DNA from: Spirochaetia bacterium | GTDB taxonomy: Bacteria; Spirochaetota; Spirochaetia; Treponematales; Breznakiellaceae | Assembly: GCA_025997675.1 (NCBI GenBank) | Contig: BNUX01000010.1 | Coordinates: 1-53,377 of the forward strand | Length of the DNA stretch: 53,377 bases | Direction: 5' to 3' | Part shown: positions 1 to 8,934 of the stretch, piece after piece | How the letters are laid out: every line of letters begins with the position of its first letter | Position numbering within the stretch: the first letter of the stretch is position 1 | Made by a program: the position numbers and the translations under genes | Notes under the pieces: generated by a model | Told to the model about the DNA's origin: nothing | Seen by the model: the letters and a program-made list of their open reading frames with translations, nothing else | Database searches by the model: none

Positions 1-114
1 GAGCATGACGAGGGTGTTTTGGCGTTTTACCAAAAGACCGGCTTCGCGCCCAACGCCGAGCTGACCGGCAAACACCGCAAGACTATCAGTATGAGGCTCG
101 ATTTGTATGTTTAA
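1..114 (+). CDS. GNAT-family acetyltransferase, C-terminal end only
   Basis: The frame is open from base 1 and ends in TAA at 112-114, giving 37 residues. It contains FYQKTGF, the usual late motif of GNAT N-acetyltransferases, which pairs an aromatic residue with a Gly-Phe turn near the acetyl-CoA site. The family call rests on this motif alone. The substrate cannot be judged because the body of the protein lies outside the window. It points the same way as hydF, about 55 bp upstream of it. Confidence 0.6.
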   Translation, partial: EHDEGVLAFYQKTGFAPNAELTGKHRKTISMRLDLYV

Positions 115-168
115 GGGGGCGCCCGGCGACGCATTGCTTCTCCGGCGTTTATGGCCTACACTGGTTAC

Positions 169-1386
169 ATGGGATTAAACGAAACACCCTCGGCGAACAG
201 GGTACATATCGGCTTTTTCGGCCTGCGTAACGCGGGCAAGTCCAGCTTGGTCAACGCCGTGACCAACCAGGATCTGGTTATCGTTTCTGACGTCAAGGGT
301 ACCACCACGGACCCGGTCTCCAAGTCTATGGAACTGCTCCCCCTGGGCCCGGTGCTGATCATCAATACCCCGGGTATCGATGATGAGGGCGCCCTGGGTG
401 AACTCCGGGTCCGCCGGGCGCGGCAGGTCCTTAACAAGACTGATGTGGCGGTCCTGGTGGTGGACGCCATCACCGGCAAGTCCCCCGCGGATGAGGACCT
501 TATCAGGCTGTTCCGGGACAAGGATGTTCCCTTCATCATCGCCTACAATAAAAGTGACTTACTTGAAAAGACGCCTGAACCTGCCGGTTCGACGGGTGAG
601 AACTGTATCTATGTCAGCGCCACGAAGAAGCATAATATAGAAGAATTGAAGGAGCGCATCGCTGCCCTGGCAAAGACCGATGAGCCGAAGCTGCAAATTG
701 TGGGGGACATCATCAGCCCCGGGGATTTTGTGGTGCTGGTGATCCCCATCGACAAGGCCGCGCCCAAGGGCCGGCTGATCCTGCCCCAGCAGCAGACCAT
801 CCGGGATATTCTGGAGGCCGATGCCGCAGCAATAGTGGTGAAGGAATTTGAATTGAAGGAAACCCTGGAGAACATCGGCAAGAAACCCGCTCTGGTGATC
901 ACCGATAGCCAGGTCTTTGCCAAGGTTTCTGCGGATACCCCGGCGGATATTAAGCTCACCTCGTTTTCCATCCTCTTTGCCCGGTACAAGGGCTTCCTTG
1001 CCCCGGCGGTGCGGGGGGTGCGGACGTTGGACTCGATTGGTGAAAAGAGCCGTATCCTCATCGCCGAAGGCTGCACCCACCACCGGCAGTGCGACGATAT
1101 CGGCAGGGTAAAGCTGCCCCGGTGGATCAAGCAGTACACGGGCATGGAGCCGGAGTTTGCCTTTACCTCCGGCGGCGAATTCCCCGAAGACCTTTCCCCC
1201 TATGACCTCATCCTCCACTGCGGGGCCTGTATGCTCAACGAGCGGGAGGTGCGGTACCGGGAGGCCTGCGCCGCCGACCAGGGTATCCCCTTCACCAATT
1301 ACGGCATCACCATCGCCCACATCCAGGGTATCCTGAAGCGGAGTATCGCCATATTCCCCCACATCCTGGCCGAGCTTGAGGAATGA
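169..1386 (+). CDS. hydF: [FeFe]-hydrogenase maturation GTPase HydF
   Basis: HydF is the GTPase scaffold that receives the diiron precursor made by HydE and HydG and delivers it to apo-hydrogenase. Visible motifs are a P-loop GLRNAGKS (about residues 18-25), a GTTTDP switch, NTPG, NKSD and an SAT/K G5-like patch. The C-terminal cluster-binding part has CTHHRQC followed about 50 residues later by HCGAC, the expected Cys/His set. The length of 405 aa is normal. An in-frame ATG at 151 would add six residues. The start at 169 is preferred because HydF proteins begin shortly before an N-E-x-T-P segment like the one here. Neither start has a strong ribosome site. aspA follows after 9 bp. hydE and hydG lie 10 kb away on the other strand. 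Confidence 0.95.
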   Translation: MGLNETPSANRVHIGFFGLRNAGKSSLVNAVTNQDLVIVSDVKGTTTDPVSKSMELLPLGPVLIINTPGIDDEGALGELRVRRARQVLNKTDVAVLVVDAITGKSPADEDLIRLFRDKDVPFIIAYNKSDLLEKTPEPAGSTGENCIYVSATKKHNIEELKERIAALAKTDEPKLQIVGDIISPGDFVVLVIPIDKAAPKGRLILPQQQTIRDILEADAAAIVVKEFELKETLENIGKKPALVITDSQVFAKVSADTPADIKLTSFSILFARYKGFLAPAVRGVRTLDSIGEKSRILIAEGCTHHRQCDDIGRVKLPRWIKQYTGMEPEFAFTSGGEFPEDLSPYDLILHCGACMLNEREVRYREACAADQGIPFTNYGITIAHIQGILKRSIAIFPHILAELEE

Positions 1387-1395
1387 GGGCGCGCT

Positions 1396-2745
1396 ATGAG
1401 GAAGGAACGTGATGAACTGGGGGAGCGGGAACTGCCCGATGAAGCCCTCTACGGCCTCCAAAGCCTCCGGGCAGAGGAAAACTTTTCCCTGGACAACAGA
1501 AAAACTAACCGGCGGCTTATTTACGCAATTGTAAAGATCAAGAAGGCGGCGGCATTGGGGTACCGGAAAATTGCACCGGAACAAGCGGAAGTCTGTGGGG
1601 CCATTGTTGCGGCCTGCGACAAAATTCTCGCCGGGGAGGCAGAGGATGCGTTTATTGTTGACGCCCTCCAGGGCGGGGCGGGGACCTCCACCAATATGAA
1701 CGTTAACGAGGTGATCGCCAACCTGGCTTTGCAAATCCTGGGGAAACCGGCGGGGGCCTACGATATTATCCACCCCCTGGACGATGTGAACCGCCTGCAA
1801 TCCACCAACGATGTGTATCCCACCGGCCTCCGGGTAGCCGCCATAGAATTGCTGCGGGAACTGAGCGAAGGCTGCGCGAAACTGCAGGAGGCGCTTCAAC
1901 ATCGGGAAAACGAATTTGAGGATGTTAAAAAGCTGGGCCGTACGGAACTGCAGGACGCGGTGCCCATAAGCCTGGGGGCGGAGTTCGGCGCATACGCCCA
2001 GGCCATAGGCCGGGACCGGTGGCGGCTCTACAAGGTTGAGGAGCGGCTGCGGCAGGTAAACCTGGGGGGCGCTGCGGTGGGCTTTTCCAACAAACAGACA
2101 ACCCGATGGCGGTTTGAAGTGTTGGAAGAACTGCGCTCCCTTACCGGCATGGGGTTGGCCGCTGCGGAATATCCCATGGACCTTACCCAGAACAACGATG
2201 TGTTTGTGGAAGTGTCGGGGCTCCTGAAAAGCCTGGGGGTTAACCTCACCAAGATTGCCAACGACCTCCGGCTCATGAGTTCCGGGCCCCACGGCGGGCT
2301 GGGGGAAATCAAGCTTGCCCCCATGCAGAAGGGGAGCACCATCATGCCCGGCAAGGTGAACCCGGTTATCCCGGAGATGATCATCCAGGTGGGGATCAAG
2401 GTGGCCGCCAACGATTTCGCCATCACCGCCGCCGCCGCCCGGGGGGAACTGGAACTCAACGCATTCTCCCCCCTCATTGCCGATGCGCTTCTGGAAAGCC
2501 TTTCCCTCCTGAACCGGGGGGTATACCTCTTCCGCACCAAGTGCGTGGAAACCCTAAGGGCGAACCGGGAACGCTGCGCGGAATTGCTGGCCGCTTCATA
2601 CTCCTTCGCCGCTTCCCACATAGGGCGGCTGGGGTATGACCGGGTCGCCGGCATTGTCGCGGAGAACCAGGGGGACCCGGAGCGGATTAGGCGGGCTTTG
2701 GAGGAAGATCCTTCCCGCCGGACCTTTGACGGACCCCCCTTGTAG
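1396..2745 (+). CDS. aspA: Aspartate ammonia-lyase
   Basis: The 449-aa protein belongs to the fumarase/aspartase superfamily and should convert L-aspartate to fumarate and ammonia. It carries the family signature as GSTIMPGKVNPVIPEM and an upstream STNDVYPT substrate motif. The gene lies 9 bp after hydF with a GAGG just upstream, so co-transcription is likely. aspA genes are often found with hydrogenase maturation genes. One possible reason is ammonia supply for the H-cluster dithiomethylamine bridge, but that link is inference. The C-terminus is unusual: the last codons run into the 21-bp minisatellite and the TAG stop lies in its first unit, so the end may have been replaced by the array. 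The 3' 0.8 kb is duplicated downstream. Confidence 0.9.
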   Translation: MRKERDELGERELPDEALYGLQSLRAEENFSLDNRKTNRRLIYAIVKIKKAAALGYRKIAPEQAEVCGAIVAACDKILAGEAEDAFIVDALQGGAGTSTNMNVNEVIANLALQILGKPAGAYDIIHPLDDVNRLQSTNDVYPTGLRVAAIELLRELSEGCAKLQEALQHRENEFEDVKKLGRTELQDAVPISLGAEFGAYAQAIGRDRWRLYKVEERLRQVNLGGAAVGFSNKQTTRWRFEVLEELRSLTGMGLAAAEYPMDLTQNNDVFVEVSGLLKSLGVNLTKIANDLRLMSSGPHGGLGEIKLAPMQKGSTIMPGKVNPVIPEMIIQVGIKVAANDFAITAAAARGELELNAFSPLIADALLESLSLLNRGVYLFRTKCVETLRANRERCAELLAASYSFAASHIGRLGYDRVAGIVAENQGDPERIRRALEEDPSRRTFDGPPL

Positions 2746-2928
2746 GGCATGCCCGTCAACTTGTAGGACATGCCCGTCAACTTGTAGGGCATGTCCGTCA
2801 ACTTATAGGGCATGCCCGTCAACTTGTAGGGCATGCCCGTCAACTTGTAGGACATGCCCGTCAACTTGTAGGACATGCCCGTCAACTTGTAGGGCATGTC
2901 CGTCAACTTGTAGGGCATGCCCGTCAAC
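2740..2928. repeat. 21-bp minisatellite, nine units (array A1)
   Basis: Nine head-to-tail units of exactly 21 bp. Each has a palindromic core GGGCATGCCC (variants GGACATGCCC and GGGCATGTCC) followed by the spacer GTCAACTTGTA. The first unit contains the aspA stop codon. The array lies between the convergent ends of aspA and a lipid-kinase remnant. As 21 is a multiple of three, several frames stay open through it and spell short peptide repeats such as MPYKLTG, which are probably not translated. Confidence 0.97.
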
Positions 2929-2945
2929 GGGGGTCCCCCCCCGGT

Positions 2946-3051
2946 TTAGTCATATACTGCCTTTAACACCGGTATCGCCAACTCCGTCAGCTCTATCGCC
3001 GCCGGGAAATCGGCACGTGTCAGGAGCACCGTCTCCCCGTCCATCTGGGCC
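2946..3051 (-). pseudogene. Lipid-kinase 3'-end remnant
   Basis: This matches the last roughly 35 codons of the diacylglycerol-kinase-like gene at 4060-5160, including its stop codon. It was created by the tandem duplication. Upstream on its own strand the sequence changes abruptly to the antisense of aspA, so there is no start or catalytic domain. Confidence 0.9.
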
Positions 3052-3859
3052 GTACGGAACTGCAGGACGCGGTGCCCATAAGCCTGGGGGGCGGAGTTCG
3101 GCGCATACGCCCAGGCCATAGGCCGGGACCGGTGGCGGCTCTACAAGGTTGAGGAGCGGCTGCGGCAGGTAAACCTGGGGGGGCGCTGCGGTGGGCTTTT
3201 CCAACAAACAGACAACCCGATGGCGGTTTGAAGTGTTGGAAGAACTGCGCTCCCTTACCGGCATGGGGTTGGCCGCTGCGGAATATCCCATGGACCTTAC
3301 CCAGAACAACGATGTGTTTGTGGAAGTGTCGGGGCTCCTGAAAAGCCTGGGGGTTAACCTCACCAAGATTGCCAACGACCTCCGGCTCATGAGTTCCGGG
3401 CCCCACGGCGGGCTGGGGGAAATCAAGCTTGCCCCCATGCAGAAGGGGAGCACCATCATGCCCGGCAAGGTGAACCCGGTTATCCCGGAGATGATCATCC
3501 AGGTGGGGATCAAGGTGGCCGCCAACGATTTCGCCATCACCGCCGCCGCCGCCCGGGGGGAACTGGAACTCAACGCATTCTCCCCCCTCATTGCCGATGC
3601 GCTTCTGGAAAGCCTTTCCCTCCTGAACCGGGGGGTATACCTCTTCCGCACCAAGTGCGTGGAAACCCTAAGGGCGAACCGGGAACGCTGCGCGGAATTG
3701 CTGGCCGCTTCATACTCCTTCGCCGCTTCCCACATAGGGCGGCTGGGGTATGACCGGGTCGCCGGCATTGTCGCGGAGAACCAGGGGGACCCGGAGCGGA
3801 TTAGGCGGGCTTTGGAGGAAGATCCTTCCCGCCGGACCTTTGACGGACCCCCCTTGTAG
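3052..3859 (+). pseudogene. aspA 5'-truncated duplicate
   Basis: This is a second copy of the last 0.8 kb of aspA. It lacks the N-terminal 180 or so codons and the natural promoter. Two single-G insertions in G-runs shift the frame near its 5' end. After the second one the original frame is open again to the TAG in array A2, giving 222 residues from the first in-frame ATG at 3191. It keeps the GSTIMPGKVNP signature but lacks part of the active site, so it should not be functional. Confidence 0.9.
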
Positions 3860-4042
3860 GGCATGCCCGTCAACTTGTAGGACATGCCCGTCAACTTGTA
3901 GGGCATGTCCGTCAACTTATAGGGCATGCCCGTCAACTTGTAGGGCATGCCCGTCAACTTGTAGGACATGCCCGTCAACTTGTAGGACATGCCCGTCAAC
4001 TTGTAGGGCATGTCCGTCAACTTGTAGGGCATGCCCGTCAAC
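3854..4042. repeat. 21-bp minisatellite, nine units (array A2)
   Basis: Nine 21-bp units with the same order of variant units as array A1. The identity of the order shows that it was copied as a block with the 1.11-kb duplication rather than expanded independently. It lies between the aspA fragment and the 3' end of the intact lipid-kinase gene. Confidence 0.97.
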
Positions 4043-4059
4043 GGGGGTCCCCCCCCGGT

Positions 4060-5160
4060 TTAGTCATATACTGCCTTTAACACCGGTATCGCCAACTCCG
4101 TCAGCTCTATCGCCGCCGGGAAATCGGCACGTGTCAGGAGCACCGTCTCCCCGTCCATCTGGGCCAGGATAGGGTTCTCGCCCCGGAACTCCACCCGGTG
4201 GGCATTAAACAGCTTTGATTCCGGTTTGTGGATATGCTCCCCGGTGGTAAAGAGGCCCTTCAAGGCCACCTTCCGGAACAGGGACATCTGCCGCACCACA
4301 CAAACATTGCGATCATCCGGAAGTATCCATTTGTGGGAACCGTAGGTACGCCGGCCCCCGGCGCCCACCGCTAAGAGCAGTACCGTTTCGTTAAAGCTTT
4401 CGATCCGGCGGCCCCCATCATCGTAGGCTGAAACCTCCATAGGTCCCACCCTATAGAGCCGGTCGTAAAGGAGGGAGGCGATATCCACCCAGAGCTTGTA
4501 GGAATCGCCGGGGAACTTGCCCTTCATCTTATTGGTCATGTGGGTAACAAACGCATCAAGTCCCACCGAAAGGACGTTGAAGGCCAAGAATGGCCCCTTC
4601 CGGGGTGTCGCGGTGGTAAGCCGTAACGCACGGGCGTATTCGATCACCGAAGGATAGATGAGGCGGTCCAGCACAGGGTCAAGTTCCCAGCCATCGGCCC
4701 CGTCGTTGCCGGTCCCCAGGGGCAGCCTGAGGACGGCGAAGCTTCCGCGGATTGCTGCGGGCGCCCCATAGAGGGCCGTCAGCGCTTCCCGGCTGGTACC
4801 GTCCCCGCCGGCGGTGATGAGCAGATAGAAGGGCTTACCGGGATGGGGCTCTGCCGCCTCGTCCAGAAGGGCCTTGACGACCTTCCCCGCGGTTCCCGGC
4901 CCCCGGGTAAGGACCAGCCCCAGCCTGCCGGCGGCACGGGAGGGCCCCGCGTCTTCCCGCAGAGGATTGGCGGCGGCTTTTTCCCGGTATGCCGTCAACG
5001 CCTCGTAATGCCGCTTCCACCGGGAGCCGATGGTAAAGCCCCCCGCCGTAGGGTTGGCGATGATGGTCCAGGAGAGGGGCCGTCCGGGAGCAACCAGGCT
5101 ATGGGAACAGATATTCGCCATAGCCGCCGCAAAATCATCAATGCGCTTTGACCGGTTCAT
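4060..5160 (-). CDS. Diacylglycerol/sphingosine-kinase-family lipid kinase
   Basis: The 366-aa protein has the DAGK catalytic-domain features: an N-terminal NPTAGG, then the nucleotide-binding GGDGT motif (as TAGGDGTSREAL) and LPLGTGND. The family phosphorylates lipid hydroxyls with ATP (diacylglycerol, undecaprenol or related lipids), and the exact substrate cannot be told. There is no signal peptide or obvious membrane segment. It is the last gene of the closely packed prs-kinase-HAD run on this strand, 3 bp after the HAD gene. Its last 100 bp are also present as a remnant at 2946-3051. Confidence 0.85.
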   Translation of the reverse strand: MNRSKRIDDFAAAMANICSHSLVAPGRPLSWTIIANPTAGGFTIGSRWKRHYEALTAYREKAAANPLREDAGPSRAAGRLGLVLTRGPGTAGKVVKALLDEAAEPHPGKPFYLLITAGGDGTSREALTALYGAPAAIRGSFAVLRLPLGTGNDGADGWELDPVLDRLIYPSVIEYARALRLTTATPRKGPFLAFNVLSVGLDAFVTHMTNKMKGKFPGDSYKLWVDIASLLYDRLYRVGPMEVSAYDDGGRRIESFNETVLLLAVGAGGRRTYGSHKWILPDDRNVCVVRQMSLFRKVALKGLFTTGEHIHKPESKLFNAHRVEFRGENPILAQMDGETVLLTRADFPAAIELTELAIPVLKAVYD

Positions 5161-5163
5161 GGA

Positions 5164-5829
5164 TCAAGGGTTACATGAAAAACCATGGTGGTCAAGGTTT
5201 TTTAATTCGTACACATCCTCCACCCCGTCCACCAGGATGCCCCCCATGCCAAGTTCCAGGGGCGGGAGAAGATCGATATCGTAGCGGTCGCCGATGGAAA
5301 CACAGGCGGAGGGCGGGACCCCAAGCAGTTCCGCCGCTTTGATGAAGGGCGCCGTATGAGGCTTGGACACCCAACACGTATCCAGGCCAATAATGACGGG
5401 AAAGTAACCGGTCACCCCCAGAGCGGCGAGGGTCTTCCGGGCCACCGGTACGGGATTATTGGTGATCACCGCCAGGGAGAAGGTCTCCCCCAGGAGGCCG
5501 AGGGTTTTTTGCAGGTTCCTATCCTCCCGGATATACAAACCGGGCTCGATCAGCTCTTCCCGCCATTTCACACTCTCTTCAACAGAAATCCCAAAGGCCT
5601 CCAGGGAATTCCCCAGGCTGCACTTCCTGCCGCCATGATCCCGGGCCCATGCATCCTGGTAGGCTTCAACGGCATCCCGCATTGTTTCAAAGCTTTTGCC
5701 CCGGACCTGGCCCAGCCGCCGTATCAGGCCGTCGATCTGGCCCTGAAGGTATTCCTCATGGGTATAGAGGGTCCCATCCATATCAAAGATGAGGGCCGCT
5801 ATGTGGGCGGGCAGTTTATAACACTTCAT
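5164..5829 (-). CDS. HAD-family phosphatase
   Basis: The 221-aa protein shows the HAD motifs in order: motif I IFDMDGTLY near the N-terminus, motif II ITNN, a conserved Lys in the VSKPHTAPF segment, and motif IV GDRYDIDLLPP. The alpha-helical cap between motifs I and II suggests a phosphoglycolate/sugar-phosphate phosphatase subfamily (C1 cap). Its start overlaps the end of the FGGY kinase by 14 bp, so the two are translated from one mRNA and may act on related sugar phosphates. That functional link is inference. Confidence 0.85.
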   Translation of the reverse strand: MKCYKLPAHIAALIFDMDGTLYTHEEYLQGQIDGLIRRLGQVRGKSFETMRDAVEAYQDAWARDHGGRKCSLGNSLEAFGISVEESVKWREELIEPGLYIREDRNLQKTLGLLGETFSLAVITNNPVPVARKTLAALGVTGYFPVIIGLDTCWVSKPHTAPFIKAAELLGVPPSACVSIGDRYDIDLLPPLELGMGGILVDGVEDVYELKNLDHHGFSCNP

Positions 5830-7216
5830 GAAAAGCCGCTCCTATCCGTTTTTGCTGTTCCCGGTACGCCTGAAACCGTTCCCCGTACAGCGCCGCCGCC
5901 CTCGGGATGTACCGTTCCTGTATATGCACGACCCGCGCTATCCCTTCCTTCAAATCCGCCGCTTCCCCCAGGGCGACGGCCCCCAGAACCGCATCCCCCC
6001 CAAGCTCGCCATCCCGCAATTCCGGCGCCAGGAGGGGAAGGCCGGTCAAATCCGCCTTGAGCTGGTTCCAGCGGCGGCTCTTGCCCTGCCCCCCGGAAAG
6101 GCGCAGCTCCGCCACCGGGAACCCGTTACGGTCCAGGGTGTCTATGGCGGTCCTCACGGTGAAGCCCAGGGACAGCAACACCGCCTGCCCCAGTTCCACC
6201 CGGTTGAAAAGCCCGGGCCGGCCTATGAGGATCGGGTTATTTTCCGGAAAGAACAGCAAGTCGGGCCTTAAAACGCCTTCGGGGATGAGTTCCGCCAGGG
6301 TATCATCATAGAGACGCTGTTCCTGTCCGGTAAGGGTCCGGTACCATTCAAAAAGCCGCCCCGATGAGGGGATGATAACGCTGACATTCCGGAGTCCAGG
6401 GCTCACATGGGGCAGAACCCGCAATTCTCCGGGCAACCGGGGGACATTAGCCTCTGCGCAGAGGTTGATCCCCTCGGAGGTCCCCGCCCGGTCGCAAACC
6501 ATGCCCGGTTCAACCGCCCCGGTCCCGATGAGGGCCATGATAAAGTCCGCCCCCCCGGCGATGATGGGTATCCCCACCGGGAACCGTTCCTCCGGCAATC
6601 CCCCCGCCAGACTGCTCAAACGACGTACCGCGTCCGGCGACAGACGGCCGATGACGGTTCCCAGGCCTACGAAGGGGGGGAACTTAAGCCTATCCAGCCC
6701 CAAGCTTTCGCATTGAGCATCATCCCAGTAGTAGGGCTCGTAGGATGCGGGAAGCGCCGTCACCGGATCCGCCCCTAAACGCCAGGAAAGCCATTCCTGG
6801 GCGGAAAACAGGTATCGTGTTTTCTCATAATCACCGGGACATTCCCGGATGAAGCGCTGCACATGGGGCAGAAAGAAGGACCGGACCCCAGGCGAGCCAT
6901 CCTTTTGCGGGGCGGTACTACCCAGGGGCCCCTGATACCAATGCAGGGGAGCCAGGGTTTCACCTTCATGGGTAAGGGGAACCAGGGTCGGACCGTTGCC
7001 GGATATGCAGATAGCATCGGGGGTACAGTGACGTGCCTGGGAAAAGAGAACCCCCAATGCCAGCGCCAGCGCCCGCTCCCAATCCGCCGCCCTTACCGGT
7101 CCCGGCCCATAGGCTTCCCGGGTAAAACCGTGGGGATGACCATCGGTATCGATGAAGGCGGCCTTCAGGGAGGAGGTCCCGATATCGGCGCAGAGGATGA
7201 TACGGGAAGACATCAT
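5816..7216 (-). CDS. FGGY-family carbohydrate kinase (xylulokinase-like)
   Basis: The roughly 466-aa protein starts ADIGTSSLKAAFIDTDG, the phosphate-1 motif of FGGY sugar kinases. Later it has GGADFIMALIGTG and a C-terminal LRLSGGQGKSRRWNQLKAD adenosine motif. These kinases phosphorylate pentuloses or related sugars, and xylulose is the best guess. The start at 7216 (ATGATG) overlaps the prs stop. A longer frame upstream lies within prs and is not needed. It follows prs and precedes the HAD phosphatase on the same strand. Confidence 0.88.
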   Translation of the reverse strand: MMSSRIILCADIGTSSLKAAFIDTDGHPHGFTREAYGPGPVRAADWERALALALGVLFSQARHCTPDAICISGNGPTLVPLTHEGETLAPLHWYQGPLGSTAPQKDGSPGVRSFFLPHVQRFIRECPGDYEKTRYLFSAQEWLSWRLGADPVTALPASYEPYYWDDAQCESLGLDRLKFPPFVGLGTVIGRLSPDAVRRLSSLAGGLPEERFPVGIPIIAGGADFIMALIGTGAVEPGMVCDRAGTSEGINLCAEANVPRLPGELRVLPHVSPGLRNVSVIIPSSGRLFEWYRTLTGQEQRLYDDTLAELIPEGVLRPDLLFFPENNPILIGRPGLFNRVELGQAVLLSLGFTVRTAIDTLDRNGFPVAELRLSGGQGKSRRWNQLKADLTGLPLLAPELRDGELGGDAVLGAVALGEAADLKEGIARVVHIQERYIPRAAALYGERFQAYREQQKRIGAAFHEVL

Positions 7217-8454
7217 AGGGGCTTGTTTTCTGCCAGGCGCTTTTCTATGATGACGCGGTTGTCCAAGAGGGAAGTCAGGGAAATGCCCTGGTGGAGCCGG
7301 GAAATCGTCTGGGCAAAGAGCTTGGTGATATTCACACTCACGTACCACTCACGCTTGAGCAGTTCCTCATGGTAGATAGCGTTAGTCCCGATGATGCGGT
7401 AAAAAAGCCCCTCCCTATAAGCCTCATCAAAGAAGCTGATGGCGTTCCCGGAAAACATGGGGAGGCTGATGGCGGCAATCACCTGCCGGGCGCCCTGCTC
7501 CTTGAGGAACCTCATGGCCTTGAGGAGGGTACCCCCGGTACCCAGCATATCATCGGCCATAAAGACCGTTTTTCCCGAAACATCCCCCAGGAGCTTAATC
7601 GTGGCGATATTGTTTTCCATGGCGTCCTTACTCACCCGGGAATAGTCCCGCTCCTTGTACAGCAGGGCCAGGGGCTTTTTGAAGACCGTGGCATAAAACT
7701 TGTTCCGGTCCACCGCCCCGGTATCGGGACTCACCACCACCAAATCATCCCCATGAATCTCCGTCACCTTGGCCAGCTGCCGGATAATCTGATAACTGGC
7801 ATGGAGGTTTTCCAGGCGCATGAATTTGAAGGCATTCACGATTTCCCGGGAATGGATATCCAGGGTGATGATCCGGTTCACCCCCAGGGATTCCAGGATA
7901 CCCCCCACCCGGCTGGCGGTCAGCCCCTCCCGCCCCTTCCGCTTGTGCTGCCGGGAATAGGGGTAGGTGGGTATCACCACGGTAACCCGGCCCGCCTCGG
8001 CCTGTTTTACCGCATCCACGGTGACATAGAGGCTCATCAGGTGGTCGTTAATGGAAAGAACTTTGGTCAGACTGCCATCGTTAAACGGCAGGGGATGGTG
8101 ATTTTCCACATCCTGGACGATATAGATATCCTTCCCCCGGATAGATTCCAGTATCTCCGCCTTGATTTCCCCATTAGGAAACAGGGAAAACCGGGTGGGA
8201 ACCTTAAACTGGGGGTTCTGGTAGTGCAGGAAGCCCCCCCGGGCAAAGGCCGTCAGGGGCGCCGCATCGTTAATAAAGTTGATTTGCCGGATCACATCCT
8301 CGGTATTCATATTGTACTGCCGGACCAAATCGGCCACGAGCCCCTTATACATATGGTGGTAGTGCTTTTTCAAGTGAAGGATCACCTCATCGGCAAACAC
8401 TTCCCCGCCGGGACACGCTAGGACGGCAAGATTTGCCGGGTTTGAGTAGTTCAT
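7213..8454 (-). CDS. prs: Ribose-phosphate pyrophosphokinase (long form)
   Basis: PRPP synthetase makes phosphoribosyl pyrophosphate from ribose 5-phosphate and ATP for nucleotide, His and Trp synthesis. Visible are the flexible-loop-type region YPYSRQHKRKGREGLTA, the VVVSPDTGAVDRNKFY segment and the PRPP loop FMADDMLGTGGT. At 413 aa it is about 100 residues longer than the common bacterial enzyme, with extra sequence at the N-terminus and near the C-terminus. Similar long forms are, as far as I recall, typical of treponemes. It is the first gene of a four-gene run on this strand. Confidence 0.93.
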   Translation of the reverse strand: MNYSNPANLAVLACPGGEVFADEVILHLKKHYHHMYKGLVADLVRQYNMNTEDVIRQINFINDAAPLTAFARGGFLHYQNPQFKVPTRFSLFPNGEIKAEILESIRGKDIYIVQDVENHHPLPFNDGSLTKVLSINDHLMSLYVTVDAVKQAEAGRVTVVIPTYPYSRQHKRKGREGLTASRVGGILESLGVNRIITLDIHSREIVNAFKFMRLENLHASYQIIRQLAKVTEIHGDDLVVVSPDTGAVDRNKFYATVFKKPLALLYKERDYSRVSKDAMENNIATIKLLGDVSGKTVFMADDMLGTGGTLLKAMRFLKEQGARQVIAAISLPMFSGNAISFFDEAYREGLFYRIIGTNAIYHEELLKREWYVSVNITKLFAQTISRLHQGISLTSLLDNRVIIEKRLAENKPL

Positions 8455-8565
8455 TGATGATTGAGGATACTATATCAGTTGCTAGTTTTCAAGTATGGTA
8501 TACTTCCCCTATGAAACAGTCCGGAGGGACTATGCCATCACGCCCTATTTGCAAAAAAGGGAAAT

Positions 8566-8934
8566 ATGCGTATATTTAAGACAAAGAGCTTTTCCCGGCT
8601 GGCTGATAAAGAGGAGATCACCAAGGAGGAACTACTGACCGCCGCCGATGAAGTGAACCGGGGTATATACGAGGCCGATTTAGGCGGAGGAGTCTTCAAG
8701 AAGCGGATCCCCCGTCCCGGGGCTGGAAAATCCGGGGGCTATCGGGCTATCCTGCTTTTTCGTAAGAATGAACGGCTTTTCTTTGCCTATGTTTTTGCCA
8801 AGTCCGACCGGGACAACATAAGCCAAAAGGAAAAGCGGGATTATAAAGATTCCGCCGCAGCATATCTGGGGTATACCGATGCGGAATTAAACGCCTATAT
8901 AAAGATGGGCCGCATAGAGGAGATAGAGCAATGA
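8566..8934 (+). CDS. RelE-like toxin (HigB2/DUF1044 type)
   Basis: A 122-aa protein with FKTKSFSRLADK at the N-terminus and a central GKSGGYRAILLF...FAYVFAKSDRDNI segment. This is the pattern of the RelE/HigB2-like mRNA interferase branch in which the toxin gene comes first. Family members cleave mRNA on the ribosome. An AAGGG lies upstream of the ATG. The next gene overlaps it by 4 bp, as expected of a toxin-antitoxin pair. Confidence 0.75.
   Translation: MRIFKTKSFSRLADKEEITKEELLTAADEVNRGIYEADLGGGVFKKRIPRPGAGKSGGYRAILLFRKNERLFFAYVFAKSDRDNISQKEKRDYKDSAAAYLGYTDAELNAYIKMGRIEEIEQ

Larger units (their letters stand above)
1933..4158. repeat. Tandem 1.11-kb direct duplication
   Basis: Bases 1933-3044 (1112 bp) are repeated almost exactly as 3045-4158 (1114 bp). 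Each copy holds the 3' part of aspA, a nine-unit 21-bp array and the 3' end of the lipid-kinase gene. The same 7 bp, CTGGGCC, occurs at 1933, 3045 and 4159, so the event looks like a duplication at a 7-bp microhomology. The differences seen are one extra G in two G-runs of copy 2 (in the stretch before the gcggag and gcgctg motifs). The intact aspA is upstream and the intact kinase downstream, so both genes survived. Confidence 0.95.

Noticed and set aside
559..2292. Long minus-strand frame antisense to hydF and aspA
   Set aside because: Both genes on the plus strand have clear family motifs. The antisense frame is a result of high G+C codon bias.
2750..4041. Minus-strand and plus-strand frames through the minisatellites coding for Cys-Pro-Ser-Thr or MPYKLTG repeats
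   Set aside because: They run antisense to aspA or through the arrays and have no start signals. They are by-products of the 21-bp period.
8511..8577. Short leader peptide before the RelE-like toxin (22 codons, with GGAGG before an internal ATG)
   Set aside because: Nothing beyond one ribosome-site-like motif supports it, and it overlaps the toxin start.
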